Source of the DNA: Verticillium longisporum
Taxonomy: Eukaryota; Ascomycota; Sordariomycetes; Glomerellales; Plectosphaerellaceae
Length of the DNA: 64,000 nucleotides
Assembly: GCA_019188255.1 (NCBI GenBank)
Contig: JAETXT010000011.1
Location: forward strand, 2,108,001 to 2,172,000
Direction of reading: 5' to 3'
Made by a program: the position numbers and the translations under genes. This document shows, in pieces, positions 45,043 to 58,194 of the stretch. The notes beneath the pieces are model-generated. The model had not been told where the DNA came from. It saw nothing but the letters and a program-made list of their open reading frames with translations, and did no database searches. Positions within the stretch are counted from its first letter, which is position 1. Each line of letters opens with the position of its first letter.

Positions 45043-45533
45043 GGCTCATTGTGATGGCCTCTCATGGAATCCGCGAAACAGCCAAGAGGGTGATTGGGGT
45101 CATGGTATACAAGGGGAAGGAATACAGATAGTCGTGACGTTCCAGGTTGGTCTCGACGCTGCCATCGCATCAGGAACATGGTAGTGCCTCAGGAAGCGAA
45201 ACAGCGCTGACGTGCCAGAAGGTGCAGGTGCCGTGCCTGCCGCAGCACGCTGTAGGGCGAGTTGACAACCGCTACTTTAAGGTGCCTAGAGACCGTTCTA
45301 GTGCCACCTCACCGAGCCCAGGCACATTCATGCCTCAGCGACCCGGGCTTGCGAAAAGTGCCTGATGAGGAAGAGCAATTACGACAACAGTTGGCGGGCA
45401 TTTGCAAAGCACGACTTTTTTTGCCTGGCTCGTCTCAACGCCAGTACACGCATCGAAGGCCTGTCGCTCAATCTATTTGCGACTGACCACGTCCTGCCCT
45501 CCGTCAACGCCAGAGACACAGACATGCGCCAGA
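45043..45533. promoter_or_regulatory. Bidirectional promoter IRC3-like gene / RRN5
   Basis: 491 bp between two divergent start codons. No strong element recognised. Confidence 0.6.
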
Positions 45534-47255
45534 ATGGACTCCGACTTTGCCCCCAGCCCCGGCCCCAGCCCCGGCCCCAGTGAAAATGGTGCAGCGTCGT
45601 CAGGTGAAGCTTCAGACCAGCCTTCAGGACCAGAGTCCCTATCGTCGCCGAAGCCACGCGTAAATCCCCATGGCGACGATTCTGGGACAGTTCGCGACGG
45701 CAGCAGCCCTCTCAAAAGGTCTGCAGAGCCTTCCAACGAGCAGCAGCCTTCCAAGCGCTACAAACCTAGCTTCAACCACGCCTACATGGATCTTCTGAAC
45801 ATCGACATTGAGGATGCCGCGAATCAGGTTGTGCTTGAGAAACGGCCACTGCTCAAACCGAAGCAGGTGGGCATGCTTACCTGGACAAGCTTGGAGAAGG
45901 ATCTCTTCCATGAAGCGTTGGCGAGAGTGGGAAAGGACGACCTATCGGGCATTGCATCTCGAGTCCGCACCAAGAGCGAACTCGAGGTCCGACAATACCT
46001 CAAGCTATTAGAGGACCAGCATGAGCAGATGCAGTCAGATCCCCATTATCGGTGGGAGGATCATCTCCAGAAGGCGGATTATCCGGCGGCCAAGGAACTG
46101 GGCGAGGCCTGTTGCGATGCACTCGAGGAAGTCGCTGATGACATGTCGCTTCGGATAGAGCGACACGAGCAAAAGACCGAGGAGAAGAAATGGGGGGGCT
46201 ACTGGCTCATTAACACCCCAATCGCAAAACTCATCGACGAGGACAGTGCCTTGGAGCATCCGCTGGATTTCGCTGAGCTCTTCAACCTCCAGTCTTGGCT
46301 GCGGCTCCCAAAGCGCGTGTACATGAACTCTCCTTGCGAGGGCGAGAACTGGCAGGACTTGAGTGACGAGGCGCCAGCCATACGCGCTACTGCACTGAAG
46401 GACTTTCATGCGCTCGCCGTCGCCGTCACTCGCAAGCTCGTCTTGTCTAGTCTGTACATGGCACAGTCACGGATCAAGGCGAAGCAGGTCATTCATCCAA
46501 ACATACGAAAAGCCGTCAAGGTCAAGGACGTGGAAGCCGCGCTGGCCTCTGCGGGCCTGAAGCGAGACTCGAGGCGATACTGGGCAACCTGCGCGCGGCG
46601 CCTAGGACTCCAGGTCCACGACACGCCTTTCGAGGACGGCGCGGGCCTCGGCGCCGACAATGATGAGCCGCCTCTGTCATATGCTGAAGTAGAGAAACAG
46701 CTGCTCCCTTGTCCCGAGCAACCTGCTGAGCTTAAGCCGCGGGTGGTCAAGCCGTGGAAGATCACCAATGCGCACACTATCGATTTCGAACTCTCAGACA
46801 CGTCGTCTGCCAATGGAGAGGACGCAGAACAAGTCACCTCGCCATTGCCGTCGTCTGACGATGAAGACGAAGCTACCTTGGAGGACGAAGATGAAGAGCT
46901 CGCCGTCCATGACGAAGTCAACGAGGCCTTGCTGTACACTGTTAATGCGCTTCCCAAGACGCATCGCACGCAGGAGGCTGTTGAAATGCGTGTGCGTCTG
47001 GACCGCGAACAGGAAAAACATGCTGAGGCTATCGATGCGCAGGGCAACTACGAAGAAGAGAAAGCCATGTGGGCGCTGGTAGGAAAATCACCCCCGGAGC
47101 CCCTGATGAAGCCAGATCAGGCGAAGACACCTACCAAGTCGACGATGAGACTTCAAGAAGTCCATGATTCAGGAGTTCGCTGGAGGAACAAGTTGGAATA
47201 TGCGTCTGAGTGGGAATTACACGGATTCTCAAAGCTCTCGGATTCCACAAATTAA
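45534..47255 (+). CDS. RRN5: RNA polymerase I upstream activation factor subunit Rrn5-like
   Basis: A probable subunit of the UAF complex that binds the upstream element of the rDNA promoter. Intronless; 573 residues from ATG at 45534, the first ATG followed by a fungal-type N-terminus (MDSDFAPSPG); upstream in-frame codons are probably leader. After a Ser/Pro-rich N-terminus with a basic KRYKPSF patch, a SANT/Myb-like domain starts at LTWTSLEKDLFHEALARVGK and ends at EVRQYLKLLED (about residues 115-165). Later segments KKWGGYWLI and a long acidic stretch (DDEDEATLEDEDEEL) complete the usual Rrn5 layout. The family is divergent, so the symbol rests on the SANT position and overall architecture. 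Confidence 0.8.
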   Translation: MDSDFAPSPGPSPGPSENGAASSGEASDQPSGPESLSSPKPRVNPHGDDSGTVRDGSSPLKRSAEPSNEQQPSKRYKPSFNHAYMDLLNIDIEDAANQVVLEKRPLLKPKQVGMLTWTSLEKDLFHEALARVGKDDLSGIASRVRTKSELEVRQYLKLLEDQHEQMQSDPHYRWEDHLQKADYPAAKELGEACCDALEEVADDMSLRIERHEQKTEEKKWGGYWLINTPIAKLIDEDSALEHPLDFAELFNLQSWLRLPKRVYMNSPCEGENWQDLSDEAPAIRATALKDFHALAVAVTRKLVLSSLYMAQSRIKAKQVIHPNIRKAVKVKDVEAALASAGLKRDSRRYWATCARRLGLQVHDTPFEDGAGLGADNDEPPLSYAEVEKQLLPCPEQPAELKPRVVKPWKITNAHTIDFELSDTSSANGEDAEQVTSPLPSSDDEDEATLEDEDEELAVHDEVNEALLYTVNALPKTHRTQEAVEMRVRLDREQEKHAEAIDAQGNYEEEKAMWALVGKSPPEPLMKPDQAKTPTKSTMRLQEVHDSGVRWRNKLEYASEWELHGFSKLSDSTN

Positions 47256-47802
47256 GTAGAGCACTGGTCTAGATACTGATACCCAATTCATTTCTGATCT
47301 CGCCAGTTTGATAAGTGCGTTCGAAAGTATCGACCACTCAATACCTTGCGTGAAGATATCATCTCTGGCACAGTATGCATGCAAAATGTACCATGTAGGC
47401 AGTCTTCAGCACACCAGGGGAGAGGATGGTCTGTGCATGGCCTGTCCCGACGTCACCCAACGACTTGAGCTGCAGCTTGCGCATCACCGGCTCCACTGTA
47501 CGCGTCCCAAATGACTTCCACATGTCAACTACCGACGATCACGACTCAACGGCTACCGAAGGGGTCGAGATCTTAGCAGCGCCTTGGAGCCAAGTTCCAG
47601 CCGAAGCTGATAAGCCGTTGATCATTTATCAGGCTGTTTCACTGCTTTGGCCTCATGCGAACATTCATTTGCTTGTTCCCAGAAAACCGTAGAGACCTTG
47701 GCGACGAAGCATAGCAGCATGCGTTTCTTGAAGTAAAGACCGATTCCGACACCTGATCACCCACTGAATGATCTACGTGTCTGCCACAGACCAACGTTCA
47801 GC
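47256..47802. other. Spacer RRN5 / TBC gene
   Basis: 547 bp of 3' and promoter sequence. Nothing recognised. Confidence 0.5.
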
Positions 47803-49169
47803 ATGATTTCTACGAACGGCCAGGTGTCTGAGCCTGTGAACGACGATGACCGGAACAACGTCACCTCCCAGAAAGCTCGCGACATTCTGGAAGCATGCAA
47901 GTGGAGGAACACGGCAGCTCTCCAGGCGCTGGCTGCCACGGATTGCGGCTTCATGACTGATGATCTCCGAAGGCAAGCATGTTAGTCGGCTGTCAAGACG
48001 TTGCCATCTGTCATCGGCTCCTTTGCGCTAACAAAGCTGTCGGACAGGGCCGGTCCTTTTAGGAGTGCCTTTCGAGAAGGATGACCTCGACGATACAAGA
48101 AAACCCCAGACGGGCGGTGATTGGAAAGAGCTGCCACGGCACAGAGATGAGGACCAGGTCCAGCTGGACGTTAATCGATCATTCATTTACTATCCCAATA
48201 GTCTGTCATCCACCCGATTTATGTTGACGGTGTGCTGACAACAAGGGCACCATAGACCAGACCGAAGCTGAACTCGATCACCGCAAACGGGAGCTCTCCG
48301 ACCTCATCACCGAAGTCCTCCGCCGCTACCCATACCTCTGCTACTTCCAAGGCTATCACGACATCTGTCAAGTCTTCCTGCTCGTCCTCTCGGCGCCGCT
48401 ACGCGCCCCTTCGCTTGCGCGCCTCTCCACCCTCCGCATCCGCGACTTTATGCTGACGAGCCTCGACCCGACCGTCGACCAGCTCCGCCTGATTCCCGAC
48501 ATTCTCGCCGCCGCCGACCCCTCCCTCAAACACTACCTCGCCGGCACGGAGCCCTTCTACGCCCTCGCCGGCACCCTCACAATGTATGCCCACGACATCC
48601 AGGCCTACGGTGACATCGCCCGCCTCTTTGACGTCCTCCTCGCCCGCGAGCCCGTCTTCAGCGTCTACATGTTCGCCAGCATCGTCCTGTCGCGCCGCGA
48701 CGAACTTCTCGAGCTCGCCCAGGACCCGGACAACGACCCCGCGCTCCTCCATCTCGCTCTCTCCAAAGTGCCCCAGCACATGGACCTCGAGCGCCTCATC
48801 GCCGACACGTCCGCCCTCTTCGCCGCCCACCCGCCGAGCTCCCTCCTGGCGTGGCGCCGCCGCATATCGGAGGCGAGCTGCCTCAAGACGGCGCGCGACC
48901 TCGAGGCGTGCACCCGCCAAACGATGCAGGATGGCGAGGCCTTCTTCCACCGCCAGCTGGAGGAGCTGCGGGCCGCCGAGCGCAGGAAGAAGATCCTCGC
49001 CACGCTGTGGGCCTATCGCCGCGGCGCCGGCGCTGTGGGTGTCGCGGTGCTGGTCGGCCTGGCGGCGTTTTATCTGCGGAGGACGACGGCGGGGAGCGGT
49101 CCGCTGGGCGTCATCGGGACGTTCTTCACGAGATGGACGAACAGCACGACTTGGACGTACAAATTTTAG
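47803..49169 (+). CDS. gyp8: TBC-domain Rab GTPase-activating protein with C-terminal membrane anchor (GYP8/TBC1D20 type)
   Basis: Stimulates GTP hydrolysis on Rab/Ypt proteins of the ER-Golgi route. Exons 47803-47980, 48048-48200 and 48256-49169, total phase zero, 414 residues. The dual-finger signature is present: VQLDVNRSF carries the Arg finger (IxxDxxR) and YLCYFQGYHDI the Gln finger (YxQG). The opening WPVLLGVPF is the TBC entry motif. A hydrophobic segment near the C-terminus (GAVGVAVLVGLAAFYL) would anchor it in a membrane, as in Gyp8/TBC1D20. The second donor is GTCTGT, a weak site, so the exact junction NPN/NQTEAEL is slightly uncertain. Confidence 0.88.
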
Positions 49170-49460
49170 CATCAAGATGAAACAGGAAAAAAAATGAACA
49201 ACATGAGATCCATTTTTTTCAGCGTGTGATTTACATCAAGGGTTTTTCATGTTTCGTGTGGCTCGAGTGCCGCATGCTCCTTCCCTAGGAAACTCATGCA
49301 TACGTACGTGGCCACCATGCTGAGAAGAGCTCGTCCCCAAGAACCGCGTGGGACTCGATACCCTTGCTCCATGCCGTCGAATCCAGAACGCCATCGCCTC
49401 ATATATAAACAACACCAACATCAACAGCTGTCAAGCCGTACCAAGCCAAGCACTAGCATA

Positions 49461-51548
49461 TCACGCGCCCTCCTGGAACGCAGCCTTCAAACCTTCAAAA
49501 TGCTCCTGTTGCTCCAACGCCAGCTTACCGCTGACGTCGCTGATGATGGTAAGGATCAGCGAGTAGTTATTGTACAGGAACCTCTCGCGCTTGCGCTTGT
49601 CAGTGCCGAATGCCTGGCTGTGCTTGGTCAGGAATGCCTCCAGCTCTGAGCGCAGCCGGTTGAGGCTCGAGACTACAGGCTCATCGTCTCCAGCCTCTGT
49701 ACTGAGGGAGAGAATGCCGTGAAGAAGCTGGCCGAAACGCTGCGTGATGAGATGAGGGGCTGCCGAAAGCTTGGCTTGCTCGCTAGCACGGGCGGCTCGG
49801 GAGGGGAGGGAGCCTGTCAGATGGCGAACCGATTCGCAGTGGTGGTCCATGACGACTTGCAGACGCGGCCAGAGGAGCATGTTGGTGCCGTTAATGTAGC
49901 CGTCCACTGTGGGCACTTTACGGCGTTGTAGCTGGAACGCGAGATGCTGGTTGATTCGAATGCTGAGGAGGAGACCCAGCGCGTCGAACGTCTCGCCTGC
50001 GAGGGTTCGAGAATATGCCTGGCCGAGGGCCAAAGTCGGGTCGAATATGTATTTGAAGTGTTTGGATACCGTGGCCATGGACAATGCTGGGTAGAAAAAG
50101 GTCGCCAAGAAGCTATACTCGGCCGTGGCATTGTCGATGAGCGCTAGGTTGAAATTTCGAAACGGTATTTCGAGGTAGTGAGTAGAGGTGTCCTCTTCAT
50201 CAAGGTAAGTAGAGACCGCCGTCTGTTTGCTTGACGTGAGCAGGTCGATGCGTCGACCCACATTGAAGGCGTCATGTGGTGGGCCGCTTGGCTTGGACCC
50301 TGACAGGACTGAGGCTTGACGTGTCGGAGTCTCCTGTCCCAGCACGTCGGCTTTGTCTAGTACATGCAACTTCAACTTTTCCAAGGCTTTTTGGTAATGT
50401 GTGAAGTGGTTGAGGTAGTACCACCTCATAGTGTTCATGTAAGCCTGGCAAATCTCCTCGGCCAGCTTAGCATGGTGTCGATACAAGAAGGCGTAGAGCT
50501 CCTTAAACTTGATGAAGTTCTGTTGTTGGATTATCTGTGCGTTGATGTGAGGCGACCTTAAAGCCTTGATCTGGGCGACGATGAAATCTCGGATTCTCTC
50601 GACAGCCTTGAGAATGAGGTTTTCCAACAACGGCCCCATATCTGCCCAAGCTTTGCTCTGCCGCAGGCTTGACGCATTATTCTTGTATGCGGTTGCTCTC
50701 TTGTCAAGTTCTGCCAACATCTTGATCCATGTTTCGTCAATATGGCCCTCGGATATTTTGGACACGACGACTGGCGAAACACTCAGTTCCTCGACGACGG
50801 GCCCTAGTGCCTTCTCTACCGCCTTCCGGTTATCCAAGCGAACGGTGAGTGTTGACGATCGTGATTGCAAAGATTCGATATCAGCAGCGACTGTGGCAAG
50901 GTCGTTTCGGAAGTTCGTGAGGTTGGATTCCACCGAGTCTAGCACGCCGTCGCAAGCTGCTATGGAGCGGTGCAGATCTTCGTATTTGGTCTTCTCCTTC
51001 TCATCTGTAGCCCACAAGTTAGTCGTGGATGGTTTTTTTTTTTGAGATCACAAGATCAAGGCTGCGCGCATACACTCTTCTACCGTCTGGCGGCGTGGCG
51101 GCCCGCCGCGACCAAGTCCAGCTTCATCAACATTGGCGACAGCCAAGTCGCGCAACGACAAGCCTTCAAAATCAGGTTCAAAATCGAGGTCGTCGAGAGA
51201 AATGCTCGTCGATGAGGCCGCGGTCTTGGATGACCCATCGGCTTCTGTGGCACCCAGGACCCTGTTCAAGATGTCAATCGCATCGGGACCATCGTATGCC
51301 GTTTGGGATTGTTTCAAGCTGGAGCCATTCGTTTTGCGTGAAGATGCCAAAAGGGAGGCCGATGAGTCGTTGGAGACTAGGGACAGGCTCGATCCGCGGG
51401 GAGTATTTCCTGGACGATGCGATGTGACATAGGGGCTGTATGCGCTGGATGTCCTCCTCGGAAGAGGGGAGTATGGTCGGCTCGCAGGTTGCGATGATGA
51501 TGGCGATGGGCTTGTCTGACCAGCGACTGAGAGCCGATCTAGCCACAT
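49461..51548 (-). CDS. VPS52: GARP complex subunit Vps52
   Basis: A subunit of the Golgi-associated retrograde protein tether for endosome-to-Golgi vesicles. Exons 51548-51074 and 51004-49461 (GTATGC to CTACAG), 672 residues. The N-terminal 90 residues are Ser/Pro-rich and disordered, then DAIDILNRVLG and FEPDFEGLSLRDLAV, then the conserved heptad region VEEYEKEKTKYEDLHRSIAA continuing as a coiled coil to about residue 260. Downstream family landmarks are INAQIIQQQNFIKFKELYAF, FNVGRRIDLL and a conserved C-terminal helical bundle ending LEQQEHFEGLKAAFQEGA. Divergent from the eIF5A gene. The intron contains a run of about eleven A residues on the coding strand. Confidence 0.94.
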
Positions 51549-52734
51549 TGTGGCCTCGTGGATAATGTGCTTGCTACTGAGGTATTACAAAGGCTATGGG
51601 CAGCAGGGGCGTGCCTATGGAGAGCAACACAAGTGCATCTCGAGGTCGGCAGGCTTCGGTATCGTTATCGACCTTCAACTAGGTGGGCTGGCTGAGCTGT
51701 ACGTGTCGGATAGTAAGGCAGGTCCCATACAAGCTGGAGCTCGGCAAGGCTGACTGGCCTCTGAAGGGAACCCTTTCTGATTGGCCTGCCATACTGCAAG
51801 CCACAGTGAGCTGGAAGATCAGCAGAATGGCACGGGCCCTCTCCACCGACTCGAGGTGTGGCGCGGTGCTTTCTGTCAATGGTCGTACAAGCTTCCATTG
51901 GGAAGGTGGGGTTAATGGGGCCAGACCAGACTGAACACTCGCACCTTGCACCCGCCTGCAGCACCACTCACTCGTTCACTCTTCGTGTGGTGGTGATGGC
52001 GGCAGGGTGAAAGCGTAAGACCACGTTGAATTTGAGCGTCTGGCCTGCCGGCTGGCAGGACACGCTGCCTAACGGTCAAGCACACTGCTACACATCAACT
52101 CGGCTTCTTTGCCGGCCAGAATACGCCGACTGGGGAGCTTCTCCTTTGCCTCATTCGGCATCCCACACCGAGTGAGTTTGATCTTTTGGCTCTGAAGCCT
52201 TTTGTTGACGAGGAGTACGAGTGAAGGACGAACTAAGCTGGAGCTTGAGTTCCGCCCCTCTTTCTTCGCAGGCTGCGGTACAAATCCGTCTACAGGCCGT
52301 ATGAATCACCCACCCTGAAGGACAGGTGATGGGGCGGGGTCGCTGCTTGTTCGTGCGGTACCTCAGTCCCATCGGCGGCAAACCGCACGAGAAAGGCTTC
52401 GGAGGGGCAGCTGCTTGGGATCCGCACAGCCTGTCGTCCCATTCCAGGTCTAGGCCTGGCCGGGTGGGCGAAGGGGAAGGGGGCCCTGGGGAGGATAGCC
52501 TGTGTGTGTGTGGCCCGTCGTAGAGGCAAGCAGAGCCCAATAACAAATTCAGGGAAAAAATTATATTCTCCCGCAGTGACTTCCTTTCCCCTCGATCCCC
52601 CTCCACTCGCATCTTCTTCCTTTCTTCATCCTCAAATCCCCCAGGACACCACCCGAACTCCATTACCGCCGTCGAATTTCGTCGCATTCCTCCCTCTCTT
52701 TTTTTCTAGACAACCCCCAAGTCAATCCTTCAAA
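51549..52734. promoter_or_regulatory. Divergent promoter region VPS52 / eIF5A
   Basis: 1.2 kb. An AT patch with TTATATTC at about 52,560 is a candidate core element for eIF5A and is followed by a strongly pyrimidine-rich leader (52,570-52,720), usual for highly expressed fungal translation genes. No other gene recognised. Confidence 0.55.
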
Positions 52735-53698
52735 ATGGCCGACGACGCTGCTGTGAGTTCCACCCCTCCCTTCCCCTCTTCGTGGGCCGACAAGTCACTG
52801 TGCCCTGTGTTGTCTTGCGCGCGTGCTGCGTGGGCTTGGACCGAATTCCACCCTGCATTGAGAAGAACCCCGCGACCCATCGACACAACCACAACACCGC
52901 CGCAAATCATCGCTCGTTCGATCCCGTTTGCAATTTGGCGCACTGGTTGAAGCATGGATGGGAAAATACTGCCATGGTCGCGTCGCGGGACTACTCGTGC
53001 ATCGGGGCATGCTGCATCTGCCTGTCCTCAGACGCTCTCTTTCGGCCTTCCGGACTGAGGCTTCAGCTCAACGCAAACCCAGTCGCTAATCTTGTCCTGT
53101 CTTGTGTAGCACGAGCTCGAGTTCGACACCGTCGATGCCGGTGCCTCGACCACCTACCCCATGCAGTGCTCTGCTCTGCGCAAGAACGGTTTCGTCGTCA
53201 TCAAGGGCCGCCCTTGCAAGATCATCGACATGTCGACCTCCAAGACCGGCAAGCACGGCCACGCCAAGGTCCACCTTGTCGCTACCGACATCTTCACCGG
53301 CAAGAAGCTCGAGGATCTCTCCCCCTCCACCCACAACATGGACGTCCCCAACGTCACCCGTCGCGAGTACCAGCTTGTAAGTTTGCCGTTCATAAGAACC
53401 GGCCAGCCATATCGCATGACTAATACCATTCGCCTCAGCTTGACATCTCCGACGACGACTTCCTTTCCCTCATGGCCGATGATGGCGACATGAAGGACGA
53501 TGTCCGCATGCCCGACGGCGAGATTGGTGACAAGATCAAGAAGCTCTTCCAGGAGGAGGAGAAGGACACTAGTAAGCCCTTCCATGTCCTTTTCGGTGAA
53601 TATAACACAGGAGACTGACAAGGCATTCAGACGTCATTATCCTCACTGCCATGGGTGAGCAGTGCGCCATCGAGGCCAAGGAGGCTCCCCGCCAGTAA
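52735..53698 (+). CDS. TIF51A: Translation factor eIF5A
   Basis: Promotes peptide-bond formation at stalling sequences such as polyproline and carries hypusine. Exons 52735-52752, 53110-53376, 53439-53571 and 53631-53698, 161 residues. The modified lysine lies in [13 protein letters not shown], identical in arrangement to other eukaryotes. It starts MADDAA and continues [20 protein letters not shown]; the C-terminal OB fold has [12 protein letters not shown] and ends EAKEAPRQ. The first coding exon is only 18 nt and the following intron is 357 nt, much longer than the other introns here, a common arrangement for early introns of highly expressed genes. Confidence 0.97.
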
Positions 53699-54488
53699 GC
53701 GTATGCCTTACTATGACGGTGTGGACAGGTCAGCGCATCATGAACATGTTGTCTTGCGCTGGCCGGCAGGATTGGTGACCTGAGGACGTAGTCCGGTGTT
53801 TCTTGGTCCACCGAATACCCACGGAATTACCCACGGGTTATTGCGTAGAAGGGATCTCTGGACAGGAACTGATGATGCCGGTGACATGGACTCGGCAACT
53901 GCAAAGCGCCACCGCATGACTTCATTTTCCTTTGTTCCCGTCAGCCTTTCGTATTCTTCACGATCAGCCAGCTCTGGGAAGGCGACACAAATTAAGCAGC
54001 AGCTTGCGGTGGCGACCGATCTTTTCCAAACAATCCAAATAGTTTCTCCGTGACAAAAACCAGTTCAAATCCACCCGATTGATGAAATGTGCCTGCATGT
54101 GATTCTGGACGCCTTATTAGAACTATCAAGAAACGATGCATCTTCTTTCTTCCTTGCGTTGTAGGGATTTACTTGGAATAAAAAAGTTAGTCAATGGAAT
54201 TTGGTTCGTCCAGTTTTAAGATGCTGATAATTTGGATGGGCCTGCACTAGATTTCTCCACTTGCCATCTCAAGATAACGACAACAACAAGTAACACCGTT
54301 CGAAGGTACCACTTTCGCAGCGGCGCATCAGGTCTAACCTCATGATCTAGAAAATGATGCCCAGATAGAGAAAAGGCCGACGTTTGATGGAGCACTGCAG
54401 TTGATCCTGAGCGCGAAGGCACGAGCAAATTTCAGTCTCGTTTTGCGTCGAAGCACATTTGTGAGTGCAGCCAGATCTTGAACACGAG
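53699..54488. other. Spacer eIF5A / RRN7
   Basis: 790 bp with the eIF5A 3' region and the RRN7 promoter. Locally AT-rich at 54,000-54,250. Nothing else recognised. Confidence 0.5.
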
Positions 54489-56368
54489 ATGGACGCAGAG
54501 GACACACGGGAATTCCACAAGTTTCCCAAGGGAGAACGCTGCGTGGAATGCGGCTCCAAGAAGTGGTACTGGGACGGAGGTCGACGGTACTGCCGCAGAG
54601 GCCACCAGGTCGAGGTAAGTACGCCTTCCGCATCCCGTCGAACCACGTCACTCACCAAACATAGGGTGTCGTGCAGTTCGAGTTTGGCGATGACGAGTTT
54701 GGCGACACGGGCAAGGTCGCCCGCAAGGCCAAGGAGGTCCGTCAGCGCGAGAAGCAGAAGCTTGCCGGCAAGGCTGCGCGGGACCTCTATCTCGAGTGCG
54801 TGCAGCTTGTGCTGCGCCTCCAGGTCGACTGGCTCGTCAACGCGAAGGGCCACAAGGCCGAGCTCGAGACTGTTGTTCGAGATCTGTGGGACCTGCGGCT
54901 CCGTGGAAGTCCCGCGGCGGCAACTGAGGAGCAGATGCTGCACGACTCGACGTCTGAGGCGGAGCTCTCCGTGTTCAGCTCCCAGCCGACGAGCGAGCAG
55001 GACGAGAGCGGTTCAACGCTTCCGCATCCGAAGAAGAGAGCGAAGAGCTGGGCTTCGGATGCGGGAGATGGCTGGCCAGCGCCGCGGCTGCCAGATACGC
55101 TGGCGCTTTGCTACCTGGGATGTCTGCTCCTGAGGGCGCCGACACGGATCGGTGACTTTGTTCGGTGGGCGAAGGGCGGGAATATCACGTACAAGCAGGC
55201 AGTAAGCAACAACCGAACGTTTGACTTGGGCAGCATGGGGCTGACTTTTATGACAGAGCCGCCAGATACCGCAGGAGATGTGGAACAGGTTACCAGCAAC
55301 CCATCAGAAACAGTTTCAAGTGGCGGACCTGGCACGGTTTGACGACGGCGAGCTCCATTCATCTGTGATGAACTTGGCGCTCTCTTTTCATGCGAACTAT
55401 GAAATGGTGTTCCCGCCCCTGAACGACGTCTTGATGACGCTTCAATATGTTAGGGAACTCGGTCTGCCAGGTTTGTCTGCTCACCTCTATCCTGCGCCCA
55501 ACGGCAACTGACGCAAGCAAGTTGAAATCGTGTCTGTTGCGCGGCGAATACCACCGATCATGACTTTGGGATACTCGTTCCCAGTGGAGGCACCCAGAAT
55601 CCGAGCGATACATCACCCTGAGATTCTACTGAGTTGCGTTATCGTCCTGGCAACGCAGTGGTGCTTTCCGTTTGAGCAGGTCTCCCTGCCGTCGCAAGAC
55701 GACAACGTTCGGATTCCCCAACTAGATTGGGAAAAATGGCACGGAGTCATGTTACAGGCTGTGAAAGAGGCACAAGCAACACCCTCGACCGACTATCGGA
55801 CCGCAACGGTGGCGGATATCACCTCCATGTCACCAGATGAACTGGACAAATATTTCACACATATGGCGCTGCACATCGAAAGCAAAGGTATGGAAACATC
55901 CGAACTCAAATTCAGGACGACAACCTGATTCCATCCACAGACGAAAACGCATTTTTGACCGAATTCTTTCCCGTTGAAGAAGCTCGACCGAAAGCTGCCG
56001 AGCCAGAGGAGGCTGACGATGCACTCAACAAGAGGTTGCACAAAGTCCAGATCGAGGCGGCCAGTTTCGAGGAGGAGAAAGAGAGCCAGTCAGCAGGCAC
56101 GAATCTGCGATACTTCTCCTACAGAACGTTAGGGGACTTACCGCCCCACGGGCGAGCATTTTACGACCGGGCAGCTCAGCTTGCAGGCCTGTCGACGGAG
56201 TCCCTACTCAAGGCTGTGAATATGCTTGAGTTGCAGATCAGGGCATGGCGGCGGAGACAGAAGAAACAGGCGACCAACATGAGCTCAATGGCAACAACAG
56301 ACGCTACAGACGCAGCGTCAACTGATGATGCTCAGGACGATACAATCAATGGAGGACGTCGACAGTGA
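54489..56368 (+). CDS. RRN7: RNA polymerase I core-factor subunit Rrn7 (TAF1B family)
   Basis: A TFIIB-like factor that recruits Pol I to the rDNA core promoter. Exons 54489-54614, 54665-55201, 55257-55470, 55522-55887 and 55941-56368; the sum is in frame, 556 residues. An N-terminal zinc ribbon is seen as CVECGSKKWYWDGGRRYCRRGHQ, an atypical CxxC-CxxxH pattern as in Rrn7 proteins, followed by the B-reader-like linker (VVQFEFGDDEFGDTGK). The cyclin-fold part includes LYLECVQLVLRLQVDWLV, DTLALCYLGCLLLRAPTRIGDF and ALSFHANYEMVFPPLN. An in-frame ATG eight codons upstream (54465) is an alternative start. It lies about 7 kb from RRN5. Confidence 0.92.
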
Positions 56369-56816
56369 GACGCTGCGAAGACCTTAGAAAACATCTATAA
56401 TTAATAATATCGAACGACCAGTTGGATGAGAAAAAGAACATCCCAGTCTCTCGTTCAGTTACTGTCGTCACCATGAGCCTGGTAAGATGCTCAAGTAGGT
56501 CATCAGATAGCTCGCGCCTCAGAGCGACGTCTACTGGGATGCACAGCATGACCCTCTTGTGTGGCATTCCCACAGGCTTTGGTGTCGCGCAGCATTCTCA
56601 CCCGGTACTGATTTATTGCCCGTTGCTCCACCGTGGTGTGCTGTACTTGTGCACCTGCCGGCCCCCACATCCATGTGACCACCCGAACACTCTCGGGGCA
56701 TCCAACCCTAAGACTTTTTCTCAATCGGCAAGACAGCCGTCCCCACCAATTGTTCGTGAGAGCCGCGCAGCAGTGAACTTCATCGTCAACATCAATCACT
56801 CGCGAAAACCGGCAAG
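56369..56816. promoter_or_regulatory. Promoter and leader of the ubiquitin-L40 gene
   Basis: 448 bp between the RRN7 stop codon and the first base of the split start codon. The 3' end should be the first, essentially non-coding exon. No TATA box recognised. Confidence 0.5.

Positions 56817-58194
<1,378 letters not shown>

Noticed and set aside
45402..45533. 44-codon N-terminal extension of RRN5
   Set aside because: The extension (MQSTTFFAWL...) is unlike the family and lies in the probable leader; the ATG at 45534 is a better start.
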